A stretch of 64,000 nt of DNA. It comes from Amorphophallus konjac. Its lineage: Eukaryota > Streptophyta > Magnoliopsida > Alismatales > Araceae. The DNA lies in the NCBI GenBank assembly GCA_022559845.1, contig CM040127.1, forward strand, positions 31,272,708-31,336,707, read 5' to 3'. A program made the position numbers and the translations under genes. Shown here in pieces: positions 22,044 through 33,742 of the stretch (within the stretch, counting starts at the first letter, position 1; the number at the start of each line of letters is the position of its first letter). Below the pieces are notes generated by a model. The model did not search any database. It had not been told where the DNA came from and saw only the letters and a program-made list of their open reading frames with translations.

Positions 22044-25000
22044 AGCCGGACGAAGATTTCACCCAATTTGCCGATCGATGGAGATCCTTGGCAGAGAAAG
22101 TGAGAGACCCAATTTCAGAATCGGAGCAAGTAAAGATGGTCGTGTCTAATGCCACTCCACAATTTAGACACGTTCTGGCAATGAACAAGCTCACTACTAT
22201 GGAGGAACTGTATGAGAGAGCTCGATATATCCAAACACTGCTGAAAGATTCTCCCCTCATGCATATGTTCGAGCCACCAAAGCCAAAGGTGTTTAGGAAG
22301 CCGGGCACGGGTGCCCAAGGTGGGGTAACAGAAGGGGTTGTAACAAATGAACAAGTGGGCGCGGTTGGCTATCCCAACCAGCAAGCCAATCCTAGGCCCC
22401 CACAACCCCCACAATTCCCCTTTCATCAGGAGCAACAAGGTCAGCAACCCTATCGTCCTCCCCCACAAAACAATCTCTTCCAAAACAATATGCCTCAACC
22501 CCTCCATCTTCAACAACAACAACAGCGACCTCCTCAATATAATCAGGTTCCACCACCCGGGGATTATGGCCTTCAACAACAGAGAAGGCCGATCGGCCCT
22601 AGGAGAGCTCATTACCCACCTTTGCCGGAGTCATTGCCGGACATCTTTAATGCTCTCATGGCTGCTAATTTCCTCACCTTGCCTAAGGAAAAAGCCATAT
22701 GGCCCACGAACGTCGACACTTCCAGATATTGTGTCTTCCATAGACAGCCGGGTCATACAGTGGAAAACTGTTTTCATTTCAGAGATTATATCTATGATAT
22801 GAACGATGAACATCAAATAGATTGGGATGAAATGAGGCGATGCGTCACCATGATGAAGGCCAGGAGACCTCCTCTTAGACAACAACAGCAACAACAACAA
22901 CAACAACAACAACAGCAGCAACAACAGCCTCAGCAGGCACCACAGCAACAGCCGAATATGGGCATCCTCCAGAATCCGTTACCGGCGCACCAACAACCTA
23001 ACCACCAAGTCAACCCCATCTCTTCCTTCCTGGAGGTTGGAAGAGGGCAGGATTGGCATACGGAAAGCGGCTCTGTCCTTGTCACCAATCACGTTCCTAT
23101 CCAATCCCCACGTCTTATTCGTCCCGCACCTGTCTATCCTCCACCCGTAGCACAACCCGCAGTAATACCTTACTCATTTCCACTGACATCACGTCCTCTC
23201 ATCCGCGTCGCTACTGATGACCTCCCTTCGAGTCTCCAGCAAACACCCTCCACTTCCACCATAACACCGTTACCCCCAAAACCTCTCATTATCCCTCACG
23301 CCTCCACTTCATCATCCGCCTTCATTCCGCCTCCACTAAACAAACCCATTATTGTCCAACACCCTTCCGAGGCACCATCTACCTCCACCACAACCCCTTT
23401 ACCCTCGAAACCCCTCATTATTCATCACCCATCCGGGACACCATCAACCTCTACTATGCCTCCACCTTTTAAACCCCTTATCATTCGCCGTCCATCTGAG
23501 GCTTCACCCACTCCCACCATGCCTCCACCTAACAAACCACTCATCAGAGCCCCTACACCTATTATTGCCCCTGCTTCATCAATTGTTCCTCCACCACTAC
23601 CCCTCGAACCCTTGCTAAACCCCATATCTAACTCTATAAAGGTGCCGCCAAAACCACAAGCCATGGTGCTCCGTAGTGGAAGGATGTTCCATCGGATTTT
23701 TCCCCAAAACAGTCAGGTCCCCGAGCAATCTCAGCCGGAGAAAGACACCGAAGAACAGCCAGAGGAGTCTATCCCCGGGACACAATATGACCTGTTGAAA
23801 CACTTGGATAAAACACCAGCTCGGATCTCCATTCTCGAGCTAATCAAGAGGTCGAAAACCCATCAAGACGCCTTGATGGAGTATCTTCAGAGGGTTATGG
23901 TAAATGAGGATCTCCCAGTGGAGAAAATCTCGTCAGTATTGACGCCAACTGATACACAACCGGCTATTATATTTCACCACCATGAGCTTGCCCCCAAGGA
24001 GGCTCGAAAATATGCTTTGTGTATTGCAGTCAAGATCAATGGGGTGCCTGTAGACCCATGTTTGGTGGACACTGGTGCGTCTATAAATGTGATCTCTATG
24101 ATCACCCTCCAATCATGTGGGGTTGACACGGAACAGATAAGGCCTTCATCAATCACGGTTACGGCCTATGATAATAGCAAAAGGCCGCCAATGGGGATGG
24201 TCATCTTGAATGTAGAATTGGGCCCTGCATCAGTCTTCACGGAATTCCATATCCTTGATATGGATCCCACATTCAAGGCCATACTGGGCCGCCCTTACAT
24301 TGAGGTTATGAACGCGGTGCCTTCCACCAATCATCAGTGCTTAAAGTTTCCATACAAGGCTTGGATTATCAAGGTAAATAGCATGCCCATCTTTTCTACA
24401 GTGGACGCTATTAATACCTCATTGCTTTCTGTTTGGCCAACTCACCGGCCAATTCTTTCATTGCTAGATGTGTGTGACCCTCGTCGCACCCATTTTACAC
24501 AAAAGCCACTTCCAATACCAAAGTCATGTCACCCTTCCCATGCTAAGGGATGGGAGATCATGAGAAACATTGGCTACCAACAGGGCAAAGGTTTGGGGGC
24601 ACAATTACAAGGGAGACTGAAATTGCCAAAGAAGATAAAGTTAACCCTTAGAGCCGGCCTAGGCTTTGAAGGGCCACTTGAAGCATATGAGGGACCTCTT
24701 ACATGGACATTGTACTCTCATTTCAGAAAGGGTCCGGTTATACAGTTGGGGGATTACCCGCGACAATCACATGGGAAATTACAAATTGCCTACTTAGCTG
24801 AAAGTTGCTCGAGAGATGCAAAGAAGGGGAAACACGATGACCCGGATTGTGAGTGGAACAAGTGGTTTGATATACAGGATATTTCCATGGCACTACAACA
24901 GATGTTCTCGCCTCCAGACTTAGAGGTGCCACTTTTGATCTCCGAGGTACCAAAAGATGTCATTGACATTGCCGAAATTTCAAGTTTTCCTCGCCAAGAG

Positions 25001-25375
25001 GAAGTTGCCACTGACGGATCGCTTTCCGTCATTCTCTCTGATCATCCTCCTCAGCCGTTGCTGCTGACTCTTTCTTGGACCCGATGTTTATCTGATGATA
25101 TTCCCAGGTCCCCTTCTCTACTCACATTCTTGCGTGGGTCTTTCAGCCCATGCCAAATTTTCAACCATGATCTGCTCAATGAGCCATGCAACCCCCTAGC
25201 TATAGTTCCCTCCTCCCATTCTCTAATTTCTTTCAATTGTTTTGTAATTGAAAATGAAAATGAAAAAAAAACGTCGATTTTCAAACTCCTCAACAGTGCA
25301 TCTCCTTTGAGGAGACCTCCTATCTCTCTCACGAGTATGCCCCGACTTACGGGCCACTCATTCAAGGTCCCTTGA
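22040..25375 (+). CDS. gag-pro: gag C-terminus, protease and G-patch polyprotein
   Basis: Open for 1111 codons. Residues 1-90 finish the capsid. A CCHC-like knuckle, CVFHRQPGHTVENC, lies near residue 230. A Gln run (CAA/CAG, about 280-298) follows, then a long Pro/Ser/Thr-rich linker (about 305-540). Retroviral-type aspartic protease has its active site at DTGAS near residue 676, with a downstream ILGRPY block. Near residues 836-877 a G-patch-like motif follows (GYQQGKGLG, then AGLGFEG), with spaced glycines and an aromatic as in RNA-binding G-patches. The product should be cleaved into capsid and enzymes by its own protease. The true translation start is upstream in the broken gag frame, so the ATG at 22040 is internal. 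Confidence 0.9.
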   Translation: MKPDEDFTQFADRWRSLAEKVRDPISESEQVKMVVSNATPQFRHVLAMNKLTTMEELYERARYIQTLLKDSPLMHMFEPPKPKVFRKPGTGAQGGVTEGVVTNEQVGAVGYPNQQANPRPPQPPQFPFHQEQQGQQPYRPPPQNNLFQNNMPQPLHLQQQQQRPPQYNQVPPPGDYGLQQQRRPIGPRRAHYPPLPESLPDIFNALMAANFLTLPKEKAIWPTNVDTSRYCVFHRQPGHTVENCFHFRDYIYDMNDEHQIDWDEMRRCVTMMKARRPPLRQQQQQQQQQQQQQQQQPQQAPQQQPNMGILQNPLPAHQQPNHQVNPISSFLEVGRGQDWHTESGSVLVTNHVPIQSPRLIRPAPVYPPPVAQPAVIPYSFPLTSRPLIRVATDDLPSSLQQTPSTSTITPLPPKPLIIPHASTSSSAFIPPPLNKPIIVQHPSEAPSTSTTTPLPSKPLIIHHPSGTPSTSTMPPPFKPLIIRRPSEASPTPTMPPPNKPLIRAPTPIIAPASSIVPPPLPLEPLLNPISNSIKVPPKPQAMVLRSGRMFHRIFPQNSQVPEQSQPEKDTEEQPEESIPGTQYDLLKHLDKTPARISILELIKRSKTHQDALMEYLQRVMVNEDLPVEKISSVLTPTDTQPAIIFHHHELAPKEARKYALCIAVKINGVPVDPCLVDTGASINVISMITLQSCGVDTEQIRPSSITVTAYDNSKRPPMGMVILNVELGPASVFTEFHILDMDPTFKAILGRPYIEVMNAVPSTNHQCLKFPYKAWIIKVNSMPIFSTVDAINTSLLSVWPTHRPILSLLDVCDPRRTHFTQKPLPIPKSCHPSHAKGWEIMRNIGYQQGKGLGAQLQGRLKLPKKIKLTLRAGLGFEGPLEAYEGPLTWTLYSHFRKGPVIQLGDYPRQSHGKLQIAYLAESCSRDAKKGKHDDPDCEWNKWFDIQDISMALQQMFSPPDLEVPLLISEVPKDVIDIAEISSFPRQEEVATDGSLSVILSDHPPQPLLLTLSWTRCLSDDIPRSPSLLTFLRGSFSPCQIFNHDLLNEPCNPLAIVPSSHSLISFNCFVIENENEKKTSIFKLLNSASPLRRPPISLTSMPRLTGHSFKVP

Positions 25376-25575
25376 GCGACCTTCTTTACCCCTCTATCGA
25401 GGGGTCTCTTCCTGTACATTCTTCAACTTCTTCTTCGTCTGTAGAACAAGTCAGTCAAGTTAGGAATAGCGAGTCAAGGGTAGTACATAGAAGAAAATCC
25501 AAGGGCAGGGAAATTCCTCGTTGATTCCTTCTAGATCTAGCCAATAGGTGTCAAGCCTTTCTAGCCATTCCTCAA
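25376..25575 (+). other. Frame-broken linker between protease and RT; possible intron
   Basis: The protease frame stops at 25373-25375 and the RT frame opens before 25576. Between them all frames have stops. Some Ogre-type elements have a short intron between protease and RT. A GTCCCTTGAG-type donor near 25369 and the AG near 25580 are weak candidates, so mutation is an equally good explanation. Confidence 0.3.
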
Positions 25576-27867
25576 TTGCTAGAAAATCCCATCCATCTGC
25601 CGGAGTTAGAATGTGAAGAGGATTGCACAATTGATGAGGGATACGGAGTTTATGAGCTCACAGATGAAGAGTACCCTATTGAAGAAGGGGACGAAGAATA
25701 TGAGGGCGCGGCTGACGCATATGCTAGCGGAATAAGGAGGTTTGACGAACCGTCAGCCGCTATAGAAGAACCCACCAAAGAGATCAATCTGGGGACCGAG
25801 GAAGACCATAGGATCATCCTCATAAGCGATAATTTACCGACATCTGAAGAGGAGGAATTGATCAAGGTTCTAAAGGAGTACAGGGACACGTTCGCATAGA
25901 GCTACGAGGATATGCCGGGATTGGATTCCATCCTGGTCGAACATCGCCTAACGTTAAAACCAGGGTCCGTCTCGGTAAAGCAAAGGTTAAGACGTTTCCA
26001 CCCCCAAATGGCTTTAAAAATGAAGGAAGAGGTCGACAAGCTCCACAAAGCCAGGTTTATTAGAGTCGTCCTATATCCTCAATGGGTGGCAAATATTATC
26101 CCGGTCATGAAAAAGGATGGAAAGGTGAGAATCTGTATCGATTTTCGGGACCTTAACCGCGCGTGTCCAAAAGATGATTTCCCCTTGCCTCACATTGACG
26201 TGTTGGTTGATAATACGGCAGGCTATGAAACTCTCTCGTTTATGGATGGATTTTCGGGGTATAATCAGTTCCGTTTGGCGGAAGAGGATCAGGAGAAAAC
26301 ATCATTCACCACACCTTGGGGAACTTACTGCTATTTGGTCATGCCGTTTGGTTTGAAGAATGCTGGAGCTACTTATCAAAGAGCTATGATGGCAATATTC
26401 CATGACATGATGCATGTATATTTAGAGGTGTACGTGGATGATTTATTGGTCAAATCTAGGACTAGGGCGGAACACCCGAAGGTTTTAGCCAAGGTGCTAC
26501 AAAGATCAAGAGAGTTCAATTTGAAAATGAATCCAAAAAAATGCGTATTTGGTGTTTCGTCAGGCAAATTACTTGGTTTCATTGTGAGTAAGAGGGGTAT
26601 TGAAATAGATCCTAACAAAGCTAAAGCAATCAGGGAGATGCCACCTCCGAGAAATCTGAGAGAAGTTCGAGGTTTAATTGGAAGGTTGCAGTTCATTCGT
26701 CGATTTGTGTCACAGCACTCACAAAGGTGCAAACCTTTCTACGAGTTAACTAAGTCAGGAGTAGAATTCCTTTGGAATTCTAAATGCCAAAAAACTTTTG
26801 AAGGATTAAAAGAATATCTGGCCAATTCACCCGTTCTAATTCCACCCACGCCAGGTAAACCTTTAATCCTTTATGTCTCAGTCCTGGACGACTCCGTGGG
26901 AGCTGTCCTAGCACAAGCCGATGAAGCGGGCAAGGAAAGGGCGACCTATTACTTGTCCAAACTCCTCAACCCCTGTGAGCAGAAGTACACGGCTATGGAG
27001 AAAACTTGTGCCGCCCTTGTCTGGGTAGTGCAGAAGTTGAAACACTACTTTCTGGCTCATGAAGTTCATCTGATTGCCCGAATGAACCCTATCAAGTTCC
27101 TTCTAGAAAAATCTGTCCTTACGGATAGATTAGCACGCTGGCAAAGTTTTCTCTCTCAATTTGACATCGTCTACGTCCAGCAAAAGGCGATTAAAGGGTA
27201 TGCTATAGCTGAGCATCTCGCTCACCATCCTCTTCCGAAATTCGACCCTGTCCAATCAGAGTTTCCAGATGAGGAACTAATGTCCATCAACCAATCAGAT
27301 GATTGCATGTGGACGTTACATTTTGATGGAGCTCTGAATTCGCAAGGGAAAGGAATCGGCATTGCCCTCCTGTCGCCAAAAGGCCTTACATTCCCACTGA
27401 CATATCAGCTCAAATTCCCTGTTACCAACAATATAGCTGAATATGAAGCTCTTCTAGCTGGCCTAGAACTCGCTCATTCCTTTCGCATCACTGAATTGCG
27501 AGTCGTAGGTGATAGTCAACTCATTCTTCGCCAGGTGCTCACCAAATATCGCACTCGCGATACCAAGCTCAAGCCATACCAAGAACTCACTGCTACCTTT
27601 GCCAAATTGTTCGCCAAATTGGTCTTTGTCCATGTCCCTCGTCATCAGAACATTCTGGCCGATGCCCTCGCCTCATTGGCATCATCTCTAAGGTTCTCTC
27701 TAGGAAGATGGTTTGATACCATTCACGTCTACAAGCGTCACGCCCCTGCAATCGATGACGCTTCATACGTAAATATCAAGGACATGATAGCAAGAAAGGC
27801 CCTACAGGAAGAAATCCTTGAGAAGAGGGAAATTATGTTGACAAAATTAGAAGAAGAATTACCCTGA
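25576..27867 (+). pseudogene. pol: Reverse transcriptase with two RNase H domains (one stop)
   Basis: The frame runs from an acidic linker into RT. A TAG at 25897-25899 sits where related elements have Trp (FA-stop-SYEDMPGLD), consistent with TGG to TAG. RT follows with KDGKVRICIDFRDLN, LSFMDGFSGYNQ and the catalytic YVDD at residue about 174 counted from 25912. The first RNase H (TYYLSKLLNPCEQKYTAMEK) is followed by a second, archaeal-type RNase H starting at FDGA (residue about 470), with NNIAEYEAL, GDSQL and a late AD pair. The double RNase H is a hallmark of the Tat group. The frame ends at TGA 27865, and integrase continues in another frame, so one base was gained (or two lost) near 27864. 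Confidence 0.92.
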
Positions 27868-27904
27868 AGAAGCCACATCGGAAGATAGAAAAGCCATAAG
27901 GAGG

Positions 27905-29080
27905 GTGGCACAGAGGTACGTGCTGGTCGGAGAAGTGCTATACAAGAGAAGTCTTACTGGTGTTCTTCTAAGATGTCTCGACGAAGAGGAGGTCTGGAAA
28001 TGCGTCGAGGAAGCACACTCTGGTGTGTGCGGTGGCCATGTGAATAGCCAAATGTTTGCCAAGAAAATCCTTCGGCAAGGCTTTTACTGGCCCACCATGG
28101 AAGAAGATTGTGCCGTCTATGTCCGCAGGTGTGTCAAGTGTCAACTTCACGCCGATAAAATTCATTCCCCATCTTCTTCACTTCATCCAGTATCCTCCCC
28201 ATGGCCTTTCTCCATGTGGGCTTTCGATGTCATTGGTCCTCTCGGTAATCCTTACTCCCTCACTAAGCAAAAATCATTCATCCTTACTGCAACGGAGTAC
28301 TTCACCAAATGGGCCGAAGCCGAAGCTTACGTGGAGGTTAAAGCATCAACAGTCTGCAAATTCATCATGAAGAACATCATCGCCAGGTTCGGCATTCCAA
28401 GCACGATCATCACCGACAATGGACCGCAATTCATTTCTCAGGACCTTCAGGACCTCTGCAAAAGGTATAAAATTGCATTGCATCATTCATCACCTTATTA
28501 TCCACAAGGTAATGGACAAGCAGAGGCCACTAACAAAACATTGATTAAAATCATAAAAAAGACATGTGAGTCTAACAAGTTCTCGGATTGGTCAGAAAAG
28601 TTGATTGAAGCTCTATGGGCCTATCGCACTTCAATCCGTACTCCCACTGGGCAAACCCCGTTCGCCCTCACTTATGGGATGGAGGCGGTAGTTCCGTACG
28701 AAATTCTGGTCCCCTCTCTGAGAGTACAATTGGATAAGGACCTCCCCCTCGACGAACGTCGTGATTCACTCCTTGCCCAATTGGAACTCTTAGATGAGAA
28801 ACGGCTGGCCGCTGCCGAGCATGCACGTGTATATCAAAACAGACTCACACGTTTTTATCAAAAGAAGGTCATTGAAAAGAAATTTCAAGTCGGTGAAATG
28901 GTTGTGAAAAGAATATTTGTAAAACCTGGTGGCCCGCATTCTAAACTCCAACCCAATTGGGAAGGACCGTACGTGATTCAGGATGTGCATCCTGGCAACG
29001 CCTATAGGCTAGTCAATGCTGAGGGGATCGAGTTATCCCACCCTTGGAATGGGCTTTATCTTAAGAAATACTACCCTTAG
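27905..29080 (+). CDS. int: Integrase
   Basis: 391 codons from the first ATG, though the natural polyprotein would enter from the RNase H frame upstream. An HHCC zinc-binding region (residues about 37-78, H...GGH...C-V-K-C) is followed by the catalytic core: Asp in WAFDVIG (about 105), Asp in TDNGPQF (about 168) and Glu in GQAEATNK (about 205). A C-terminal GPY/F-like part (NWEGPYVI) ends with SHPWNGLYLKKYY. No chromodomain follows, which argues against a chromovirus. All three catalytic residues are present. Confidence 0.93.
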   Translation: MAQRYVLVGEVLYKRSLTGVLLRCLDEEEVWKCVEEAHSGVCGGHVNSQMFAKKILRQGFYWPTMEEDCAVYVRRCVKCQLHADKIHSPSSSLHPVSSPWPFSMWAFDVIGPLGNPYSLTKQKSFILTATEYFTKWAEAEAYVEVKASTVCKFIMKNIIARFGIPSTIITDNGPQFISQDLQDLCKRYKIALHHSSPYYPQGNGQAEATNKTLIKIIKKTCESNKFSDWSEKLIEALWAYRTSIRTPTGQTPFALTYGMEAVVPYEILVPSLRVQLDKDLPLDERRDSLLAQLELLDEKRLAAAEHARVYQNRLTRFYQKKVIEKKFQVGEMVVKRIFVKPGGPHSKLQPNWEGPYVIQDVHPGNAYRLVNAEGIELSHPWNGLYLKKYYP

Positions 29081-31095
29081 ATAGGTATACATAGTGTCAA
29101 AAAATGATGAAACAATGAAAAAATAGAAAATAATGAAAATAACAAAAATATGTATATATACAACAACAAAAGACAAAAAAATAGAAGAAAATGAAAAGAA
29201 GAAAAAAATAGAAAATTCAAAATTGCTAATGCCCGGAGATCACCATGTAGTTAAGTCATTGCATTCAACCTCCGTGTTGGGATAGGGCCTATTAAGACTT
29301 GGTAGGTTCCGGGTCTTGGTTTGCCAGAACCGTGGGGATCCCTGTCCGACTAGTTCGGCTTATGCCCCCCTCAAAAGGGGTAACATACATGTACACATGT
29401 GTTCTATGAAAGATCGGTAGCATCGCTCATGGTGAGGCCTCACCCAGAAGGTCTCTGGAAGGCTTAAATCTTTATTCTCTCTCTCTTCGACCGAATGAGA
29501 CAGCCGGCGCCCTTAAAACGCTGAGCATGAAAAACACGAACACAACCCCTAGGGTAAGAGTAGGGCCCAATTCTTCGAGCATGGGTCAGAGCACGAGAAG
29601 AGGGCAGTGTCCCCGCAGGCATCCAAGAGGGATTCCATGATGTCAAGATACTATGTCCCTCGCAAAAATCTGTCGAGAAAAATTAGAAAAAAAGAACAAA
29701 ATCAAAGTCAAGTGAAAAGCCTGGTCGTAACCGGGCCTGATCCCACAAATGGAACCCCTTTGACTGAAAGTCAAATTCTATACAAGAGGGGCCATGAGAT
29801 GTAAATGCTCGAGATTTGATCTGAAGTTGTCCGAAAGGAAGAGTTAAGTGTGCCCCCACTGGCTCGCCGGGTTAACAGTTTTGTCGGTCCTCTCAGGAGG
29901 TTTGCCCCTAATACTCTTCCTTCTTCCCCTGAAGATAAAGGCTCAATGGAGTTCCTGAAGGGTGAAACTCACCAAAGTCTGCAACCACCTTTCGACACAA
30001 ACGTATGGTTGTCCATCTTGAAAAGCAGAAGTCATTGTCAGAATCTCCGCGTTTCTGGCCAGTCAAGACCCTTATCTACCATCTTAATGTCTTCTAAGCC
30101 TAACCTCGGGCTTAGACCAATGCAAGCGCGTCACCTATGGGTGCGACAGCGTCTGATTCCGGGTTAGCGTCGCGCGGTTGGTCATTTGGGTTCCAGGGTG
30201 TTCCATTACATATCGTCTAGAGTTGTGAGGAAATAGACCCGGGTCGGGCAAATCATTTACCCTGAACACTTTTTGGGTGAATCCCTGTGGTCGGAAGCAA
30301 CTGGGAGCCTAAGCATGGTATGACGGTATTGTCATCAGGGTAAGTCTTAGCCGGCGGGATTATCATTCGAGGAGTCTAGAGGCCCAAATCAACTTAGACG
30401 TGCACTTAGGATGCCTGGGAGGTTAGCAAGAGACCCTCGTTCTCATGCAGGTTAGATGTTATATCAAGTGGTCATCATGCATTAGTAAAAACAAAAAGAA
30501 TAAACAAACCAAAAACAAATAACAAATCCAAAATCCAAAAAAAAAAGAAGAAGTAAAAAATGTACATGCACAAAAAAATGGAAATATAAAAGACCAAAAA
30601 ATAATAATAAACAAAAAATAATAATAAACAAACCAAAAACAAATAAAAATAACAAATCCAAAATCCAAAAAAAAGAAGAAGCAAAAAATGTACATGCACA
30701 AAAAAATGGAAATATAAAAGACCAAAAAAATAAACAAACAACAAAATACAGAAAAATGAACACACCTACAAAAACAAAGAAAATCACATCTTCGCATGAT
30801 CGCATTTGTATGCACCATTCATTTTAAATTCTCGTTTGCATCCGTGTGCTTGTCTGTCGCATTCATCATCCTTTTTTATCATTGCCTTTGTTAATAAAGG
30901 CTTGCCCCTTGACTCGTTATCAAGAATAACTCAATCACGTTTGTTTATTGAGCAAGGGGCAAGTCAGAGCAGAAATGCTAACTTGTTTGTTTAGATGTGT
31001 ACAGGGATTCGGGAGATCAGACAGAAGCAGCAACCCAGACATAAAATATTTTATTCCACTCCCAACAAAAACAAACAAACAACAAAAAGTCTACA
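29081..31095 (+). other. Retrotransposon region after integrase, no gene seen
   Basis: Non-coding sequence between integrase and the antisense gene. An A-rich tandem duplication of about 130 bp lies at about 30495-30730; both copies contain AAATGTACATGCACAAAAAA and ATGGAAATATAAAAGACC. Frames at 30459-30818 on the reverse strand are Phe/Leu-rich by-products of the A-rich tract. Nothing else is recognised. Confidence 0.55.
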
Positions 31096-33742
31096 TCAAG
31101 TTTCACCTTCCCTCTCCACATTACTTGTCCCGCCACTCTCCGGGCAAGACGTTCTTGGGGGTGCTACCCAACCATGAAAAGCGGTACTTCTACCGCTTTG
31201 GGGTCCTCTTTCTATCTCCACTCCCCGACGTCGATCTGCGGAAGCAGCAAAGAAGCTACTAACACGAAAGCCACGCTCTCGTGCCCTTCGGTAGCGTTCC
31301 TCGCCATCCTTCAGCCACTGCTCGGCGAGACCGAGACTGGTTCTCAATTCAAATAGTTGGGCCTCCAGGGCCCTCCTCTCCTCTTTCTCGACTGATCTTT
31401 TGGCCTTCTCTCTTTCCCTGTCCTTTTCCCTCTCAGCACGTTCTCTCTCTCTGTCATCCCTTTCCAGCTGAAGGGTGATCCTCAGCTCCATGGCGTCCCG
31501 AGAAAAATTATCATCTGAGCGACGCTGCAATTCCTCCTCCAGCTCCGCTATCCTGGCCTTCCCTTGTGATGCATGAGCAAACATCTCTTGCATCTCTTCG
31601 GCCTTCCATATCCGTCATTTCAGGGGTGTGATGAGACATAAACAGAGAAGCTCGGATAAGAGGAACCTTCACCTGCGTGGAAAGCATTCCCTCTGCCTCC
31701 GCGGCGCGCTGTGTTACACGGGCAAGCTGCTCGTGGAGCGAATCTAGTTCCGACGAAGGAATCCATAGACTGGAAGAAGCACCCTCTGCCCCTACTGCTG
31801 GTAGGGTTGCGTCGAGCCGAGCGCGCTATGATAGCAAGAAGTGACAGTGAGTGGCTAAACACCAAAACTTAGGGGTATAATTAGGAATATGCATTTGCAT
31901 ACATACTCACCGAGACATGTAAGGCCTCACGGATGTCACCCAACTCCCCCTCCGTGTCCGCCAATCGAGCCCGCAAGTTCGCTATCATGGTATCACGGGC
32001 ATCCTAAACCCATGTCATAGAGTCAGCATTACATTTAGAAAAATGATATAAAAAAAATAGAAAAAAAATGATCAAAAAGTGAGAAAGGAGATATACCTCC
32101 ACAAGTCCCTCAGGATGGAGTCGCTCTGCATACATCGCCCTATAGAGACGTAGATAATCTTCACTATCCCGGGCGTGCGACTCCACGAGCGTGCCACCCC
32201 GTTGCCAATCTTCATATTGTTCGGGGAAGCGCACCCGCCAGTCGACACAGGTTACCGGCCCACGTGTCTTCCTCCCGACGCGGGGTGGTGCGGTCATATC
32301 TACCCATTCCTGGGCAAGCCCTAGAGTCCTCATGACCAATCGTAGCCGGAGCGGCTCGATTTCATTCAGGCAGTGGACCCAAAGGTCCCGACCAAATCGA
32401 GGGCGACCTGCGATGACCCACGGTTGGTCGACATCGACCAAGCCCGAGTAAGGCCTCCAGATCACCTACGTTGGCATGCGTATGTCTCCTTAATCACTCA
32501 AAAGAACCAAAAAAAGAGAGACAAAAGAAAAGACAAAAAAAAATGGAGTCCTACCATCTCTGCGGGGAACTCTTGCAGCTCACGCCTTAATACCATCAGC
32601 TGGTAAGATAGAGAGGCTGTGCTCATAATGGGTTGCCACCGCCGAGCTAGTGGTGCCACAGCCACACGTCACTGTCGAGCTCGCCCCATTGGGATGTAGT
32701 AATAACTCCATACCTGTGTCGTCACATGTCATCAGCATTTCATGAAATAGATTAGTTGCATAAATAAATAAACAAATAATTACCTGGAGAAATGGTATGA
32801 AGCCACTCACAGTCACCTCTCGATCTGTCCCTTGGGACAGACTTGCGAATAGATGCGCCAGCACGGCGGCTCCCCAGGCATATTGCCCTACCCTCTCTAG
32901 GTCCACCAAAAATTCTAGGAAACGACAATGGATGTCGTCTCCTTTGGAACCCAGCAGTAATTTTCCCAGCAGGAAGAGGAGGAATATCCTCAAGTCCATG
33001 TTTGATCTCTCCCAGCTACTGGCATCCACGCAGTACACAGCGCGGGACCCTCTTTCCGCTCTCTCCATGAAGTCCTCCAAGGACTCGTTATCACGGTGAC
33101 GAGTGTCAGTGAGCCCCAGTGCCTCCATGATAGATGCCTTGGCTATTGACCTATTCTTTTGGTCCTTTAATTCCATACCAAGAAGCTTCTGAGCCACTTC
33201 GCGATAATCGGGGTAGGTGACCCCGGTCACCGCCTCACCATCCACTCTAAGGCCGGTGATTCGGGCCACATCTTCGAGACTGGGCACCATGTGCCCCCAG
33301 GGCATCAAAGAAGGCACGACTCTCTGGGTCCCATCTCTCGCGCAATGCTTGGATGAGGGCGAGGTCGAGCTTAATAGGTTCGATCCGGAGGAATGCACCA
33401 AACCCCATCGCATCTAGTCTAGCTTTCTGGAAGTCAGGCAAGCCTCGATAGGCGGCCACCACTAACTCCCATGAGATGTGTAATCTCGTCATACTCTGTG
33501 GATTACACAGGAAGTGAGAAGCGGGTGCATCATTCAAATAAAAATAGAAAGAGAATGAGAAAGGAAGAAAGGGATCATGAAGAAATATGGGGAAGAACTG
33601 GCTCATTTACAAGCTCCGATTGGGTCCTCTCACTGAGTGGCCTTTCAACATCGGAGAGTCTCCTGGAACTACCACTGGATCTGCTCCTCTTCGAGGAGCG
33701 GGAAGACTCGCCCTCCACTCTGAAACTGGACTCTCCCTCCAT
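31096..33742 (-). pseudogene. Antisense PMD-family gene A (spliced, broken)
   Basis: Six exons with matching phases can be read on the minus strand: 33611-33742, 32784-33495, 32555-32713, 32097-32465, 31911-32003 and about 31096-31822. Introns start GT and end AG on the minus strand only. Exon 1 is short and Ser/Arg-rich (SSRSSKRSRSSGSSRRLSDV). Exons 2-4 give a plant-mobile-domain-like protein: ISWELVVAAYRGLPDF, WDPESRAFF, then VPSLEDVARITGL, LEFLVDLERVG, VWSYYYIPMGRA, RWQPIM and VIWRPYSGLVDV. Exons 5-6 give a long charged helical tail (IAELEEELQRRSDD, then Arg/Glu-rich). Breaks are an extra base in a C run at 33294-33298, a TGA in exon 3, and a frame change near 31605. PMD proteins are plant-specific, known from MAIN/MAIL and from transposons. 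The role here is unknown. Confidence 0.75.

Noticed and set aside
30459..30818. Three Phe-rich reverse frames resembling membrane proteins
   Set aside because: Created by an A-rich tandem duplication on the other strand; hydrophobicity is a by-product of T-rich codons.
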